From NCBI GenBank assembly GCA_934539295.1, contig CAKTCN010000033.1:1-37167 (forward strand): DNA of 37,167 nucleotides, read 5' to 3'. A program made the translations under genes and the position numbers. The DNA comes from an uncultured Allosphingosinicella sp. GTDB lineage: Bacteria; Pseudomonadota; Alphaproteobacteria; Sphingomonadales; Sphingomonadaceae. The notes beneath the pieces are model-generated. The model did no database searches. It saw only the letters and a list, made by a program, of their open reading frames with translations, and was not told where the DNA came from. Positions 1-7,601 of this stretch are shown here, piece after piece (positions within the stretch are counted from its first letter, which is position 1; the number at the start of each line of letters is the position of its first letter).

Positions 1-387
1 GGGGTGGGGGGGGGCCAGTCGCGCCCCCACTGCGTCCGATCAGGCAGAGCATGCAACATGGTGAGAATGGACCCCAACACGCCGTCCATATTGTCCATCA
101 CCTCGCGATTGGTGAATCGGAGTGTACTGAAGCCGCGCTCCCGAAGATTGACATCGCGGCGACGGTCGGCCTGCGCATCATGAGTGTCACCATCAACTTC
201 CACGATCAAAGCCCTTCGACGGACACAGGAAGTCGACGATGAACGGTGCAAGGCTCGCCTGGCGTCTGAACTTGTATCCGCCCAACTGCGAATTGGAGAG
301 GTGGCGCCACAGCAGCTTTGCCGGCACGGTCGGTTCGCGCCGCATCTGCCGCGCCCTTTCGGTTAGGTCCGGATCGCGTCTTGACAC
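1..387 (-). pseudogene. DUF559 (VSR-like endonuclease fold) protein, frameshifted and cut by the window edge
   Basis: Read on the minus strand, the first frame gives LTERARQMRREPTVPAKLLWRHL and then KFRRQASLAPFIVDFLCPSK, the N-terminal half of a DUF559 domain, a small restriction-endonuclease-like fold. It hits a TGA at 195-193. The next frame carries straight on with ALIVEVDGDTHD, RRRDVNLRERGFSTLRFTN and REVMDNMDGVLGSILTML, the second half including the EVDG core. Removing one base from the CCC run at 212-214 joins both halves into one continuous domain, so this is a single-base insertion or a sequencing error. The reading frame stays open to base 1, so the C-terminus is not visible. The start is uncertain: GTG at 387 or ATG at 345. 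The gene lies downstream of yebC and next to a C-rich palindrome. The domain assignment is firm; whether the gene is really broken is not. Confidence 0.72.
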
Positions 388-400
388 TGCCCCACCCCAA

Positions 401-422
401 CCCCTCCCCTGAAGGGGAGGGG
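401..422. repeat. C-rich palindromic repeat between DUF559 and yebC
   Basis: A perfect inverted repeat has 10-base arms (CCCCTCCCCT and AGGGGAGGGG) around a 2-base loop. It is preceded by CCCCACCCCAA, the same arrangement seen in the paired hairpins at 33906-33994, so the two appear to belong to one dispersed repeat family. It lies just downstream of the yebC stop and could also act as a transcript-end hairpin, although no clear T-run follows on the minus strand. Confidence 0.7.
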
Positions 423-434
423 CTTGTCTGCGAT

Positions 435-1178
435 TTAACCCAATTTCTCCATCACCTCGTCGGAGACTTCGTAATTGCCCCACACGGTCTGGACGTCGTC
501 ATCGTCGTCCAGCACGTCGATGAGCTTCAGCAGCGTGCCCGCTTCGCCTTCGCCGACCTCGACCGGAGTCTGAGGCCGCCAGGCGAGCTTGGTGCTCTCG
601 GGCTCGCCCAGCGCCTTTTCGAGCGCCTTGGCGACTTCGTGCAGGTCTTCCTGCGCGGTCCAGATTTCGTGGCTTTCCTCGCCCGACTGCACGTCCTCGG
701 CGCCCGCCTCGATCGCGGCTTCCAGAACCGCATCGGCGTCACCGACACTCGCCGGATAGGTGATCAAGCCGAGGCGGTCGAAGCCGTGGCTCACCGACCC
801 GCTGGCGCCCAGATTGCCGCCATTCTTGGCAAAGGCGGTGCGCACGTTGGTGGCGGTGCGGTTGCGATTGTCGGTCAGCGCCTCGACAATCAGCGACACG
901 CCGCCCGGCCCGAAGCCTTCGTAGCGGACTTCCTCATAATTATCGCCCTCGCCCGCCGCCGACTTGTCGATCGCGCGCTGGATATTGTCCTTGGGCATGG
1001 ACTGCGCCTTGGCCGCCAGAACGGCGGCACGCAGGCGCGGGTTCATGTCCGGATCGGGCGTGCCCATCTTAGCCGCCACCGTGATTTCGCGGCTGAGCTT
1101 CGAAAACATGGCCGAGCGCTTCTTATCCTGGGCGCCCTTGCGGTGCATGATGTTCTTGAATTTACTATGGCCGGCCAT
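435..1178 (-). CDS. yebC: YebC/PmpR (TACO1) family protein
   Basis: The 247-residue product begins [18 protein letters not shown], the hallmark N-terminus of the YebC family, and continues with the conserved [10 protein letters not shown] segment and the GFGPGG motif. Length and domain order match full-length family members. YebC proteins were first described as DNA-binding regulators (PmpR). More recent work links the bacterial and mitochondrial (TACO1) members to relief of ribosome stalling, so a cytoplasmic role in translation is likely. An acidic DDDDD run sits near the C-terminus. Upstream on the same strand is the gapR-like gene, with a gap of about 58 bases, so the two could be cotranscribed. 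No strong Shine-Dalgarno is seen, but the start is fixed by the conserved N-terminus. Confidence 0.95.
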   Translation of the reverse strand: MAGHSKFKNIMHRKGAQDKKRSAMFSKLSREITVAAKMGTPDPDMNPRLRAAVLAAKAQSMPKDNIQRAIDKSAAGEGDNYEEVRYEGFGPGGVSLIVEALTDNRNRTATNVRTAFAKNGGNLGASGSVSHGFDRLGLITYPASVGDADAVLEAAIEAGAEDVQSGEESHEIWTAQEDLHEVAKALEKALGEPESTKLAWRPQTPVEVGEGEAGTLLKLIDVLDDDDDVQTVWGNYEVSDEVMEKLG

Positions 1179-1236
1179 TGCCGTTCATCATCCTTGTGTT
1201 TGCGTGTGCCACGTCTAGCCGTCCGCGCGGCGCCTA

Positions 1237-1479
1237 TCAATCGAGGCCGAGCGCCTGGCGATAGGTCTCGAGCAAGGCCTCCGCCTCGTCACGGGCATTC
1301 TTCTCCATCTTACGCAGCCTTACGATCGCGCGCATCGTCTTTACGTCGTAGCCGCGCGCTTTGGCCTCGCCATACACGTCCTTGACGTCGTCGCCGATCG
1401 CCTTCTTCTCTTCTTCCAGGCGCTCGATGCGCTCGATCAGCAGACGAAGCTCTTCCGCCGCGATATTTCCTTCGGCCAT
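1237..1479 (-). CDS. gapR: GapR-like nucleoid-associated protein (DUF2312)
   Basis: An 80-residue, charged, mostly helical protein starting MAEGNIAAEELRLLIERIE. It matches the DUF2312/GapR family through RIERLEEEKKAIGDDVKDV and the later IVRLRKMEKNARDEAEALL. In Caulobacter GapR clamps overtwisted AT-rich DNA ahead of replication and transcription forks and supports gyrase activity; the same role here is inferred from the family. The ATG at 1479 is preceded by GGGTGGGATC as a ribosome site. A longer in-frame extension to 1542 is rejected because family members begin near the AEELR helix. The 127-base gap to pyk is a divergent promoter region. Confidence 0.88.
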   Translation of the reverse strand: MAEGNIAAEELRLLIERIERLEEEKKAIGDDVKDVYGEAKARGYDVKTMRAIVRLRKMEKNARDEAEALLETYRQALGLD

Positions 1480-1606
1480 TTTGATCCCACCCGATTCTGA
1501 ATTTGAATGCCGCCTCCTAAAAGGCTGCGGCTTTTCTCGCAACGTCGTGCCTTGAACTGAAACGCCAAGCGGCTATTCCGCGGCTGGAAAAGCCTGAGGA
1601 GAGATA

Positions 1607-3061
1607 ATGCCGACCTCCAACCCGCGCAGCCGCAAGGTCCGCATCCTCGCAACGCTCGGCCCTGCCAGCGCCACGCGCGAGATGATCCGCAGCCTCATCC
1701 AGGCCGGAGCCGACGCCTTCCGCCTGAACATGAGCCATGGCAGCCACGAGGACCACCTCGAACGGATTGCGATCATCCGCGACCTCGAAAAGGAACTGGA
1801 GCGCCCCACCACCATTCTCGCCGACCTGCAGGGGCCCAAGCTGCGCGTCGGACGTTTCGCCAACGGCAAGGAGGAGGTGAAGAAGGGTGAGACCTTCACC
1901 TTCGACCGCGACGACGCGCCCGGCGACACGCGCCGCGTGCAATTGCCGCACAAGGAGATTTTCGACGCGATCCAGCCCGGCACCCGCCTGCTGGTCGACG
2001 ACGGCAAGCTCGTCTTCCGCGTCGCCACCGTCGAGGAAAGCCGCATCGTGACGGTGGTCGAGGTCGGCGGCACCATCTCCAACAACAAGGGCCTGAACGT
2101 CCCCGACGTCGTGCTCCCGCTCGCGGCGCTGACCGAAAAGGACCGCGCCGACCTCGTTTTCGCGCTTGAAAACAATGTCGACTGGGTGGCCCTGTCCTTT
2201 GTGCAGCGACCCGAGGATGTGGCCGAGGCACGCCGCCTCATCGCCGGCCGCGCCGCCCTCCTTGCCAAGATCGAGAAGCCGGCCGCTGTCGAGCGGCTCG
2301 AAGGCATACTCGAGCTTGCCGACGCGGTGATGGTCGCGCGCGGCGACCTCGGCGTCGAGCTGCCGCCGCAGGACGTGCCTCCCTTGCAGAAGCGCATCGT
2401 CGAGACTGCCCGCCGAATGGGCCGTCCGGTGGTCGTCGCCACGCAGATGCTCGAATCGATGATCACCGCGCCGACCCCGACCCGCGCCGAGGTCTCCGAC
2501 GTCGCCACCGCCGTTTATGACGGTGCCGACGCGATCATGCTGTCGGCCGAAAGCGCGTCTGGCGCCTGGCCGTGCGAATCGGTGTCGATGATGAACAGCA
2601 TCGCCACCAGCGTGGAGGCCGACCCCGGCTATGCCGCCCGCCTCCATTTCACCGAAACCCTGCCCGATCCCACCACCAACGACGCGATCGCCGAGGCCGC
2701 GAGCAACATCGTCAACACCGTCTCGGCGGCTGCGATTGTCTGCTTCACGTCGTCGGGCTCGACCGCCCGCCGCGTCGCGCGCGAGCGGCCGACCGTGCCG
2801 CTGCTCGTCCTCACGCCCTCGATCAAGACCGCGCGGCGGATGGGCATCCTCTGGGGCGCGCATGCCGTGCGCACCAAGGACGTGTCGAGTTTCGAGGAGA
2901 TGATCGGCAAGGCCAAGCGCATGGCGCTGCGCCACAATATCGCCGGCGCGGGCGACCGCGTAGTGATCATGGCCGGCGTTCCCTTCGGCACCCCCGGCTC
3001 CACCAACGTGGTGCATGTCGCGCGGCTCGTGGGCGACGAGGTGCAGCGGCATAAGGGGTAG
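1607..3061 (+). CDS. pyk: pyruvate kinase
   Basis: The 484-residue product converts phosphoenolpyruvate plus ADP to pyruvate plus ATP, the last step of glycolysis. It starts MPTSNPRSRKVRILATLGPAS, and the family features follow in order: FRLNMSHGSHEDH, the ADLQGPKLRVG segment, the KIEKPAA catalytic lysine strand, MVARGDLGVELP and ADAIMLSAESASG. The length is normal for a bacterial enzyme with A, B and C domains. A clear GAGGAGAG ribosome site precedes the ATG. The gene is divergent from the GapR-like gene and convergent with nnrD, separated from the latter by two inverted repeats. Confidence 0.98.
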   Translation: MPTSNPRSRKVRILATLGPASATREMIRSLIQAGADAFRLNMSHGSHEDHLERIAIIRDLEKELERPTTILADLQGPKLRVGRFANGKEEVKKGETFTFDRDDAPGDTRRVQLPHKEIFDAIQPGTRLLVDDGKLVFRVATVEESRIVTVVEVGGTISNNKGLNVPDVVLPLAALTEKDRADLVFALENNVDWVALSFVQRPEDVAEARRLIAGRAALLAKIEKPAAVERLEGILELADAVMVARGDLGVELPPQDVPPLQKRIVETARRMGRPVVVATQMLESMITAPTPTRAEVSDVATAVYDGADAIMLSAESASGAWPCESVSMMNSIATSVEADPGYAARLHFTETLPDPTTNDAIAEAASNIVNTVSAAAIVCFTSSGSTARRVARERPTVPLLVLTPSIKTARRMGILWGAHAVRTKDVSSFEEMIGKAKRMALRHNIAGAGDRVVIMAGVPFGTPGSTNVVHVARLVGDEVQRHKG

Positions 3062-3090
3062 GTGGGGCTGAACCTGTCTCACCCTAAAGT

Positions 3091-3176
3091 CGTCACCCCG
3101 GAACCTGATCCAGAGCCCAGCTTGTTCGTCATCACGGCTGCAAGCAGGTGGATCCCGGATCAAGTCCCGGATGACG
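3091..3176. repeat. imperfect inverted repeat of the CGTCATCCCGGA type
   Basis: Arms of about 31 bases begin CGTCACCCCGGA at 3091 and end TCCCGGATGACG at 3176. Read on opposite strands they match with several mismatches and share a central TGATCC core. The sequence lies in the pyk-nnrD convergent gap, has no coding potential, and resembles dispersed REP-like elements seen in many sphingomonad genomes. Confidence 0.6.
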
Positions 3177-3219
3177 AGCATCTGAAGCTCCCGCCCCCTC
3201 CGTTCCGCCGTGCGCTTCG

Positions 3220-3270
3220 AGCGAAGTCGAGAAGCCGGTTCGTAGGGCGTCGGGGATTCTCGACTTCGCT
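3220..3270. repeat. inverted repeat with perfect 14-base arms
   Basis: AGCGAAGTCGAGAA at 3220-3233 is the exact reverse complement of TTCTCGACTTCGCT at 3257-3270, with a 23-base spacer. It sits between the convergent pyk and nnrD genes, where it could fold in either transcript and act as a bidirectional end structure. The sequence type differs from the neighbouring repeat at 3091-3176. Confidence 0.65.
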
Positions 3271-3306
3271 CTAAACGAACGGGTGTGGATTTCAGGCGGG
3301 CGCCCC

Positions 3307-4182
3307 TTACATCAACCCCGGCACCAAATCCATCAACTCGCGCGCGAGGAAGCCCACTCGGCCGACCTTGCGGGACAATATCCGCCCCGCCTCGCCATGC
3401 AGGTACACACCCCACAGCACCGCCGTGAGCGGATCGGCACCTCGTGCGCACAAACCGCCAACGATCCCTGCCAGCACGTCGCCCGAGCCCGAAGTCGCCA
3501 GCCCGACGCCGCCGCCTTCAAAGCGGAACGCCCGTCCGTCCGGCGCGACTATGTGGCTAAATTGGCCCTTGATCAGCGCCACCGCGCCGAACGTCTCCGC
3601 GGCCTTGCGAGCCGCGGCCAGCGGATCGACCTCCACGGTCTCGGGATCGCACCGAAGCAGCCGCGCCATCTCGCGCGCATGCGGCAGCAGGGCGGCGCCG
3701 CCTGTCCATGCCTTCAGCGCCGCCGACCGTTCGTGCAAACTGCCCAGCACAGCGGCGTCGAGCACGAGCGGCACGTCAGCCCCGCAGGCGAATAAGGCGT
3801 CGATCAAGGCCTCCAGCGGCTCGCCATGCTGCAGCCCGCAGCCGACCGTGACCGCCTGCGCTTCCCGTACGAAGTCCAGGATCGCGTCGAAGGCGGAACT
3901 GTCGATGCATCCCTCCTGCGTCTCGGCATTGCCGACCACCCGCGCCTCCGGGATGGCGATCGCCAGCTGAACGGCGATGCTCTGCGCCGTCGCGATCTGG
4001 AGCTTGCCGGCACCGGCCCTGAGCCCCGCCACCCCGGCCAGATAGGCCGCGCCCGCCAGTTCCCGGCTGCCGCCGATCACCAGGATGCGTCCGCGATCCT
4101 CCTTGTCCCCATCGTCCGGATGGGCGGGTAGTGGAAACTCCGCCTCCAGCAGCGCCCGGTCGAGCGTCCGGACCTCGATCAT
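3307..4182 (-). CDS. nnrD: ADP-dependent (S)-NAD(P)H-hydrate dehydratase
   Basis: A 291-residue ribokinase-like enzyme that repairs hydrated NADH and NADPH (NADHX, NADPHX) using ADP. Visible features are RGRILVIGGSRELAGAAYLAG near the N-terminus, the long alternating alpha/beta core, and SGSGDVLAGIVGGL with the presumed catalytic Asp at residue 235. It is a stand-alone dehydratase: the NnrE epimerase domain to which it is often fused is absent and no epimerase gene is in the window. The ATG at 4182 overlaps the TGA of the upstream histidine phosphatase (ATGA), which fixes the start and implies translational coupling. Longer in-frame upstream extensions run inside that gene and are rejected. 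Confidence 0.9.
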   Translation of the reverse strand: MIEVRTLDRALLEAEFPLPAHPDDGDKEDRGRILVIGGSRELAGAAYLAGVAGLRAGAGKLQIATAQSIAVQLAIAIPEARVVGNAETQEGCIDSSAFDAILDFVREAQAVTVGCGLQHGEPLEALIDALFACGADVPLVLDAAVLGSLHERSAALKAWTGGAALLPHAREMARLLRCDPETVEVDPLAAARKAAETFGAVALIKGQFSHIVAPDGRAFRFEGGGVGLATSGSGDVLAGIVGGLCARGADPLTAVLWGVYLHGEAGRILSRKVGRVGFLARELMDLVPGLM

Positions 4183-4937
4183 CGCGTCCCTGCGATCGTG
4201 TCTGGCTCGGCCGTCACCGGCGCTGCCTCGTCCAGCAAAGGCGTCGCGAAATTGTAGCGCACCAGGCTCGGCACGCATGCCGCATCGTCGGGCAGGAAAT
4301 CATATTCGCACACGCCGCAATTGAGCACGTCGCCCTCGCGGTCGATCGCCAGGATCTGCGCCTCGTCGAGTTCCTCGAGGATGTAGCGCAGGCACAGCAC
4401 CACGACCTGGTGGCAAACGATCAGCACGCGCTTATCGGCATGGTGCAGGCTGATCGTATCCATCGCGCTGCGAAGGCGCAGGATCACGTCGGCCCAGCTC
4501 TCGCCGCCGGGCGCGCGGTGGTAGAATTTGCCGAGCAAGGCGCGATGCTCAGCAAGTTCCGGATATTTGTCCTTGATCCCGGCGGTGGTGAGCCGGTCGA
4601 AGATACCGAATTCACGCTCGCGCAGCCGTTCGTCGATGATCGGCGGCCGCGCCTCCGTCGTGCCGCCCGCCTGGCAGATCTCCCGCGCCGTCTGCTGCGC
4701 ACGCACATAAGGCGACGCAAGGACGATTTCCGGCCGCTCATGCTCCGGCATGGCCGCGAACCAGTGGCCCACCGCCCGCGCCTGCTCATGCCCGAGATCG
4801 GACAAGGGCACGTCCACGTCGCGGAACGGAATGTCGATCAGGTGTGCGCCGGACGCGTGCGCCGCATCGCGGGCAACGTTGCCGGCGCTCTGCCCGTGAC
4901 GGACGATCCAGAGTTTCTCAGGCCATCTTTGTCGCAT
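4179..4937 (-). CDS. histidine phosphatase family protein
   Basis: The 252-residue protein opens KLWIVRHGQSAGN, giving the phosphoglycerate-mutase-type RHG motif with the nucleophilic His at residue 14. Further features are LSDLGHEQARAVG, SPYVRAQQTA and a second catalytic His at residue 176 in LIVCHQ. The family covers phosphatases and mutases of many substrates. This one lacks the mutase-type segments seen in GpmA from the same window, so a phosphatase is more likely; the substrate is unknown. It sits 30 bases after the HAD hydrolase gene and overlaps nnrD by 4 bases, suggesting a small operon with a role in phosphate-ester or cofactor clean-up, which is an inference. Confidence 0.85.
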   Translation of the reverse strand: MRQRWPEKLWIVRHGQSAGNVARDAAHASGAHLIDIPFRDVDVPLSDLGHEQARAVGHWFAAMPEHERPEIVLASPYVRAQQTAREICQAGGTTEARPPIIDERLREREFGIFDRLTTAGIKDKYPELAEHRALLGKFYHRAPGGESWADVILRLRSAMDTISLHHADKRVLIVCHQVVVLCLRYILEELDEAQILAIDREGDVLNCGVCEYDFLPDDAACVPSLVRYNFATPLLDEAAPVTAEPDTIAGTR

Positions 4938-4967
4938 TGCCGCTTAAAGCCTGCCGAGCCGAAAAGT

Positions 4968-5585
4968 TCAGAGCAGTCCTTCGGCCACCAGCCGGGCGCG
5001 CAGATCCTGCGCGCTCGTGAACAGGTGCGCCTTCATGCCGATCGCCTCGGCGCCCTCACAGTTGATCGCGCGATCGTCGATGAAGATGGCATCCGCCGGT
5101 TTCAGCCCGAAGCGGTCGAGCGCGAGATAGTAGATGGCAGGATCGGGCTTCAGCAATTTCTCCTCGCCCGACACGACGATGCCCTGGAAACGCGAAAAGA
5201 ACGCCCGTTCCTTGGCATGGAACGGCGCCCAGAATTCATGGGAGAAATTGGTGATCGCGAACAGCGGCACGCCGCGCGCCTCGAGTTCCTCGACAATGGC
5301 ATGGCTGCCCAGCACCGGCCCACTGATCGTCTCGCCGAAACGGCTGCCCCAGGCCGAGATGAGCTCGGCGAAAGCCGGGAATTTTTCCGACAGCTCCGCC
5401 TCGGCCTCGGCGAACGGGCGTCCGCCGTCCAGCCCCTCGTGCCAAGCGTAGAAGCCGCTATCCTCGATGAAGCGCAGGCGCGCCTCGTCGTCGGCCACCT
5501 GCCTCACCAGGAAGGAATCAGGATCCCACCCGTAGAGCACGTTGCCGACGTCGAAGATGACGGCCTTCACCGCAGACGAGCTCAT
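4968..5585 (-). CDS. HAD-superfamily hydrolase (HAD-IA, YihX-like)
   Basis: A 205-residue protein beginning MSSSAVKAVIFDVGNVLYGWD. Motif I has the nucleophile Asp12, but the second acidic position is Gly14, as in the FDLGNV-type YihX group. Motif II is in LFAITNFS, motif III is the Lys in LLKPDPAIYYLA, and motif IV is FIDDRAINCEGA. A helical cap follows motif I. These enzymes are usually small-molecule phosphatases (YihX acts on glucose-1-phosphate); the substrate here is not determined. The start was set at 5585 because further upstream the frame runs through an intergenic palindromic repeat. It is the first gene of the run leading to the histidine phosphatase and nnrD. Confidence 0.85.
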   Translation of the reverse strand: MSSSAVKAVIFDVGNVLYGWDPDSFLVRQVADDEARLRFIEDSGFYAWHEGLDGGRPFAEAEAELSEKFPAFAELISAWGSRFGETISGPVLGSHAIVEELEARGVPLFAITNFSHEFWAPFHAKERAFFSRFQGIVVSGEEKLLKPDPAIYYLALDRFGLKPADAIFIDDRAINCEGAEAIGMKAHLFTSAQDLRARLVAEGLL

Positions 5586-5594
5586 ACACACTCC

Positions 5595-5669
5595 GTCATC
5601 GCGAGCGCAGCGAAGAAATCCAGGCCTGCGCGGCCTGGATTGCTTCGTCGCTACGCTCCTCGCAATGAC
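5595..5669. repeat. dispersed palindrome, GTCATTGCGAG type, copy 1
   Basis: The element starts GTCATCGCGAGCGCAGCGAA and ends CTACGCTCCTCGCAATGAC, which pair as long imperfect arms. The centre is its own hairpin, ATCCAGGCC-TGCGC-GGCCTGGAT. A second copy lies at 8754-8834. It separates rpmJ from the HAD gene and, if read through, encodes the spurious [11 protein letters not shown] peptide often annotated in error in proteobacteria. Confidence 0.85.
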
Positions 5670-5679
5670 GCAGAGGGAC

Positions 5680-5805
5680 TTAGCCCTGGCGCGCCTTGAA
5701 GCGGCGGTTCGTCTTGTTGATGACGTAGGTGCGGCCACGGCGACGGATCACGCGGCAGTCGCGGTGACGCGACTTGAGGGACTTGAGTGAGTTGCGGATC
5801 TTCAT
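5680..5805 (-). CDS. rpmJ: 50S ribosomal protein bL36
   Basis: The 41-residue product starts [19 protein letters not shown], continues with [16 protein letters not shown] and ends in FKARQG, the alphaproteobacterial bL36. It contains a single Cys (residue 17), so the four-ligand zinc site of C+ type bL36 is missing and this is the zinc-independent form. It stands alone rather than in a ribosomal operon, lying between galE and the HAD hydrolase gene. The start ATG at 5805 gives the standard family length. Confidence 0.95.
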   Translation of the reverse strand: MKIRNSLKSLKSRHRDCRVIRRRGRTYVINKTNRRFKARQG

Positions 5806-5845
5806 GGCCGTAACGCTGCCTATTCTTTCGGTCGAATCTGTTGTT

Positions 5846-5876
5846 CGGGAAAGGCGCTCCCCTATGTGGCAGCGCC
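5846..5876 (-). terminator. possible terminator after galE
   Basis: On the minus strand GGCGCT and AGCGCC form a 6-bp stem around a 12-base loop, followed by TTTCCC, just 7 bases after the galE stop. The stem is modest and the T-run short, so partial read-through into rpmJ is possible. Confidence 0.4.
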
Positions 5877-5883
5877 ATTCAAG

Positions 5884-6894
5884 TCAAGCTTGCTGCCGCT
5901 CGGCGAGCTTGCGCTCCCAAGCCAAAGCATCCTGGACGATCGTGTCTAGCTCGGCACGCTGCGGCTGCCAAGGCAGCGTCGCGAGGATGGTCGAATTGTC
6001 GGCCACCAGAGCCGGCGGATCGCCCGCACGGCGGCCTTCCATGCGACGCTCGATCTGCATGTTGGTCACGCGATCGACCGCATCCAGCACCTCGAGCACG
6101 GAGAAGCCGCGCGAATAGCCGCAGTTCATGATGTGGCTGGTGCCCGGTTCCTCGATCAGCTTGCCGAGCGCGTCGACATGCGCGGCCGCCAGATCGCTGA
6201 CATGAATATAGTCGCGGATGCCGGTGCCGTCGGGCGTGTCGTAGTCGGTGCCGTAGACCGCCACGGACGCGCGCTTACCCGTTGCCGCCTCGACCGCAAC
6301 CTTGATCAGATGGGTCGCGCCAGCCGTCGACTGGCCCGAACGCCCCTGCGGGTCCGCGCCTGCCACGTTGAAGTAGCGCAGCGCGCAGAAGTTCATCGGG
6401 TGTGCAGCGGCGACGTCTGCCAGCATCCGCTCGGTCATCAGCTTCGACCAGCCATAGGGATTGATCGGCGACGTGCGCGTCGTTTCCTTGATCGGCACCT
6501 CTTCGGGAATGCCGTAGGTTGCCGCGGTGGACGAGAAGATGAAGTGGCGAACGCCGCCCTTCACCGCCGCCTCGATAAGGGCACGGCTCTTCACCGTGTT
6601 GTTCTCATAATATTTGAGCGGGTTCTCGACCGATTCGGGCACGATGATAGACCCGGCGAAATGCATGATCGCGCCGATACCCTGTTCTTCGATGATCCGT
6701 GCGATCAGGTCCTGGTCGGCGATGTCGCCCTGGTAGAAGGCGACCGCATCCGGCACCGCCCAGCGAAAGCCAGTGACGAGATTGTCGATCACCGCCACCT
6801 TCCAGCCCGCGTCCAGCAGCGCCAGCACCGCATGGCTTCCGATATAGCCTGCCCCGCCGGTGACCAGCACCGCGGGCCTGTCGCCCTGGATCAT
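5884..6894 (-). CDS. galE: UDP-glucose 4-epimerase
   Basis: The 336-residue extended short-chain dehydrogenase interconverts UDP-glucose and UDP-galactose with bound NAD. Evidence is VLVTGGAGYIGSHA (residues 9-22, the dinucleotide-binding GxxGxxG), FSSTAATYG, the catalytic Tyr147 and Lys151 in NPYGWSK, RYFNVAGADPQG, and DGTGIRDYIHVSDLA. Length and order fit GalE rather than a general sugar epimerase. ATG at 6894 is preceded by GGGGAACG; a longer frame to 7041 is rejected because it covers the divergent intergenic region and precedes the conserved N-terminus. Its product would feed polysaccharide or lipid-linked sugar synthesis, but no such cluster is in the window. Confidence 0.95.
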   Translation of the reverse strand: MIQGDRPAVLVTGGAGYIGSHAVLALLDAGWKVAVIDNLVTGFRWAVPDAVAFYQGDIADQDLIARIIEEQGIGAIMHFAGSIIVPESVENPLKYYENNTVKSRALIEAAVKGGVRHFIFSSTAATYGIPEEVPIKETTRTSPINPYGWSKLMTERMLADVAAAHPMNFCALRYFNVAGADPQGRSGQSTAGATHLIKVAVEAATGKRASVAVYGTDYDTPDGTGIRDYIHVSDLAAAHVDALGKLIEEPGTSHIMNCGYSRGFSVLEVLDAVDRVTNMQIERRMEGRRAGDPPALVADNSTILATLPWQPQRAELDTIVQDALAWERKLAERQQA

Positions 6895-6989
6895 CTTTGT
6901 TCGTTCCCCTTTTAGGTGATGCAGCGAAACTTCATCATGTTCGTTGCACAGGTCATATGAAATCTGCGTTTCAGGTAAGAGGTTCCCGG

Positions 6990-7601
6990 ATGAAAGCTGT
7001 TTTTCTGCGAAGATGCGTGGTGGCCCTGGCGGCAGCCTCATTGGGTGCCTGCTCCACCTCCCCCTTCGGCGGCGGCCCCGCGCCCGTGGAGGCGACCCGC
7101 TTCCACCTCGGCGGCCAGATCGCCCGCGCGCAGATCGCCGTCGTGCCGGTCGATGCGGCGGACGCCAACACGCTGGAATTCTCCTGGTATCAACAGGCGG
7201 TCGCGCGTGAGCTGACCCGCCTCGGCTGGACGGTGGTGCCCAGTGGCACGTCCGAACAGATCGCGCTGATCGACGTCGAACAGGGCAGCCGTCAGCAGAT
7301 CGCCCAGCGATCGCCGGTCAGCGTCGGCATCGGCGGCAGCACCGGCGGCTGGGGCAGCGGCGTGGGCGTCGGCCTCGGCATCAACCTGGGCGGCGGCCGC
7401 GGCGGCGAGACGGTGGCGACCATGCTCGAAGTCTCCATCCGCCGCCGCTCCGACCAGACCGTATTCTGGGAAGGCCGCGCCCATACTGAAGCGCGCGTCG
7501 GGACAGAAGAGGCGAGCCCGCGTTATGCCGTCGAGCGGCTGGCCGCAAGCCTGTTTGGGGACTTCCCCGGCGAAACCGGGCGCACTATCACCGTCCGATG
7601 A
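6990..7601 (+). CDS. DUF4136-type lipoprotein
   Basis: A 203-residue protein with a lipoprotein signal: MKAVFLRRCVVALAAASLGAC, with LGAC as lipobox and Cys21 as the likely lipidated residue. The mature part has the DUF4136 pattern (an early TRFHL segment, TLEFSWYQQAVARELTRLGW, and a C-terminal RYAVERLAASLFGDFPG), interrupted by a glycine-rich stretch around residues 112-138. Function is unknown; it should be anchored in the cell envelope. The start at 6990 follows a TAAGAGG ribosome site and gives a normal signal peptide, unlike longer upstream starts. Its TGA overlaps the ATG of the M14 peptidase gene by 4 bases. Confidence 0.8.
   Translation: MKAVFLRRCVVALAAASLGACSTSPFGGGPAPVEATRFHLGGQIARAQIAVVPVDAADANTLEFSWYQQAVARELTRLGWTVVPSGTSEQIALIDVEQGSRQQIAQRSPVSVGIGGSTGGWGSGVGVGLGINLGGGRGGETVATMLEVSIRRRSDQTVFWEGRAHTEARVGTEEASPRYAVERLAASLFGDFPGETGRTITVR

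Noticed and set aside
1517..3451. 644-codon open frame on the minus strand over pyk
   Set aside because: It is antisense to a clear pyruvate kinase, has no recognisable domain and has the Arg/Gly/Asp/His-rich composition typical of antisense frames in high-GC DNA.
4179..4937. Calling the histidine phosphatase a second phosphoglycerate mutase
   Set aside because: It lacks the FTGWWD and ERHYGGL segments that mark GpmA; only the general RHG fold is shared.
5586..5738. N-terminal extension of the HAD hydrolase
   Set aside because: The extension is the translated palindromic repeat ([11 protein letters not shown]); the conserved motif I follows closely after the ATG at 5585.
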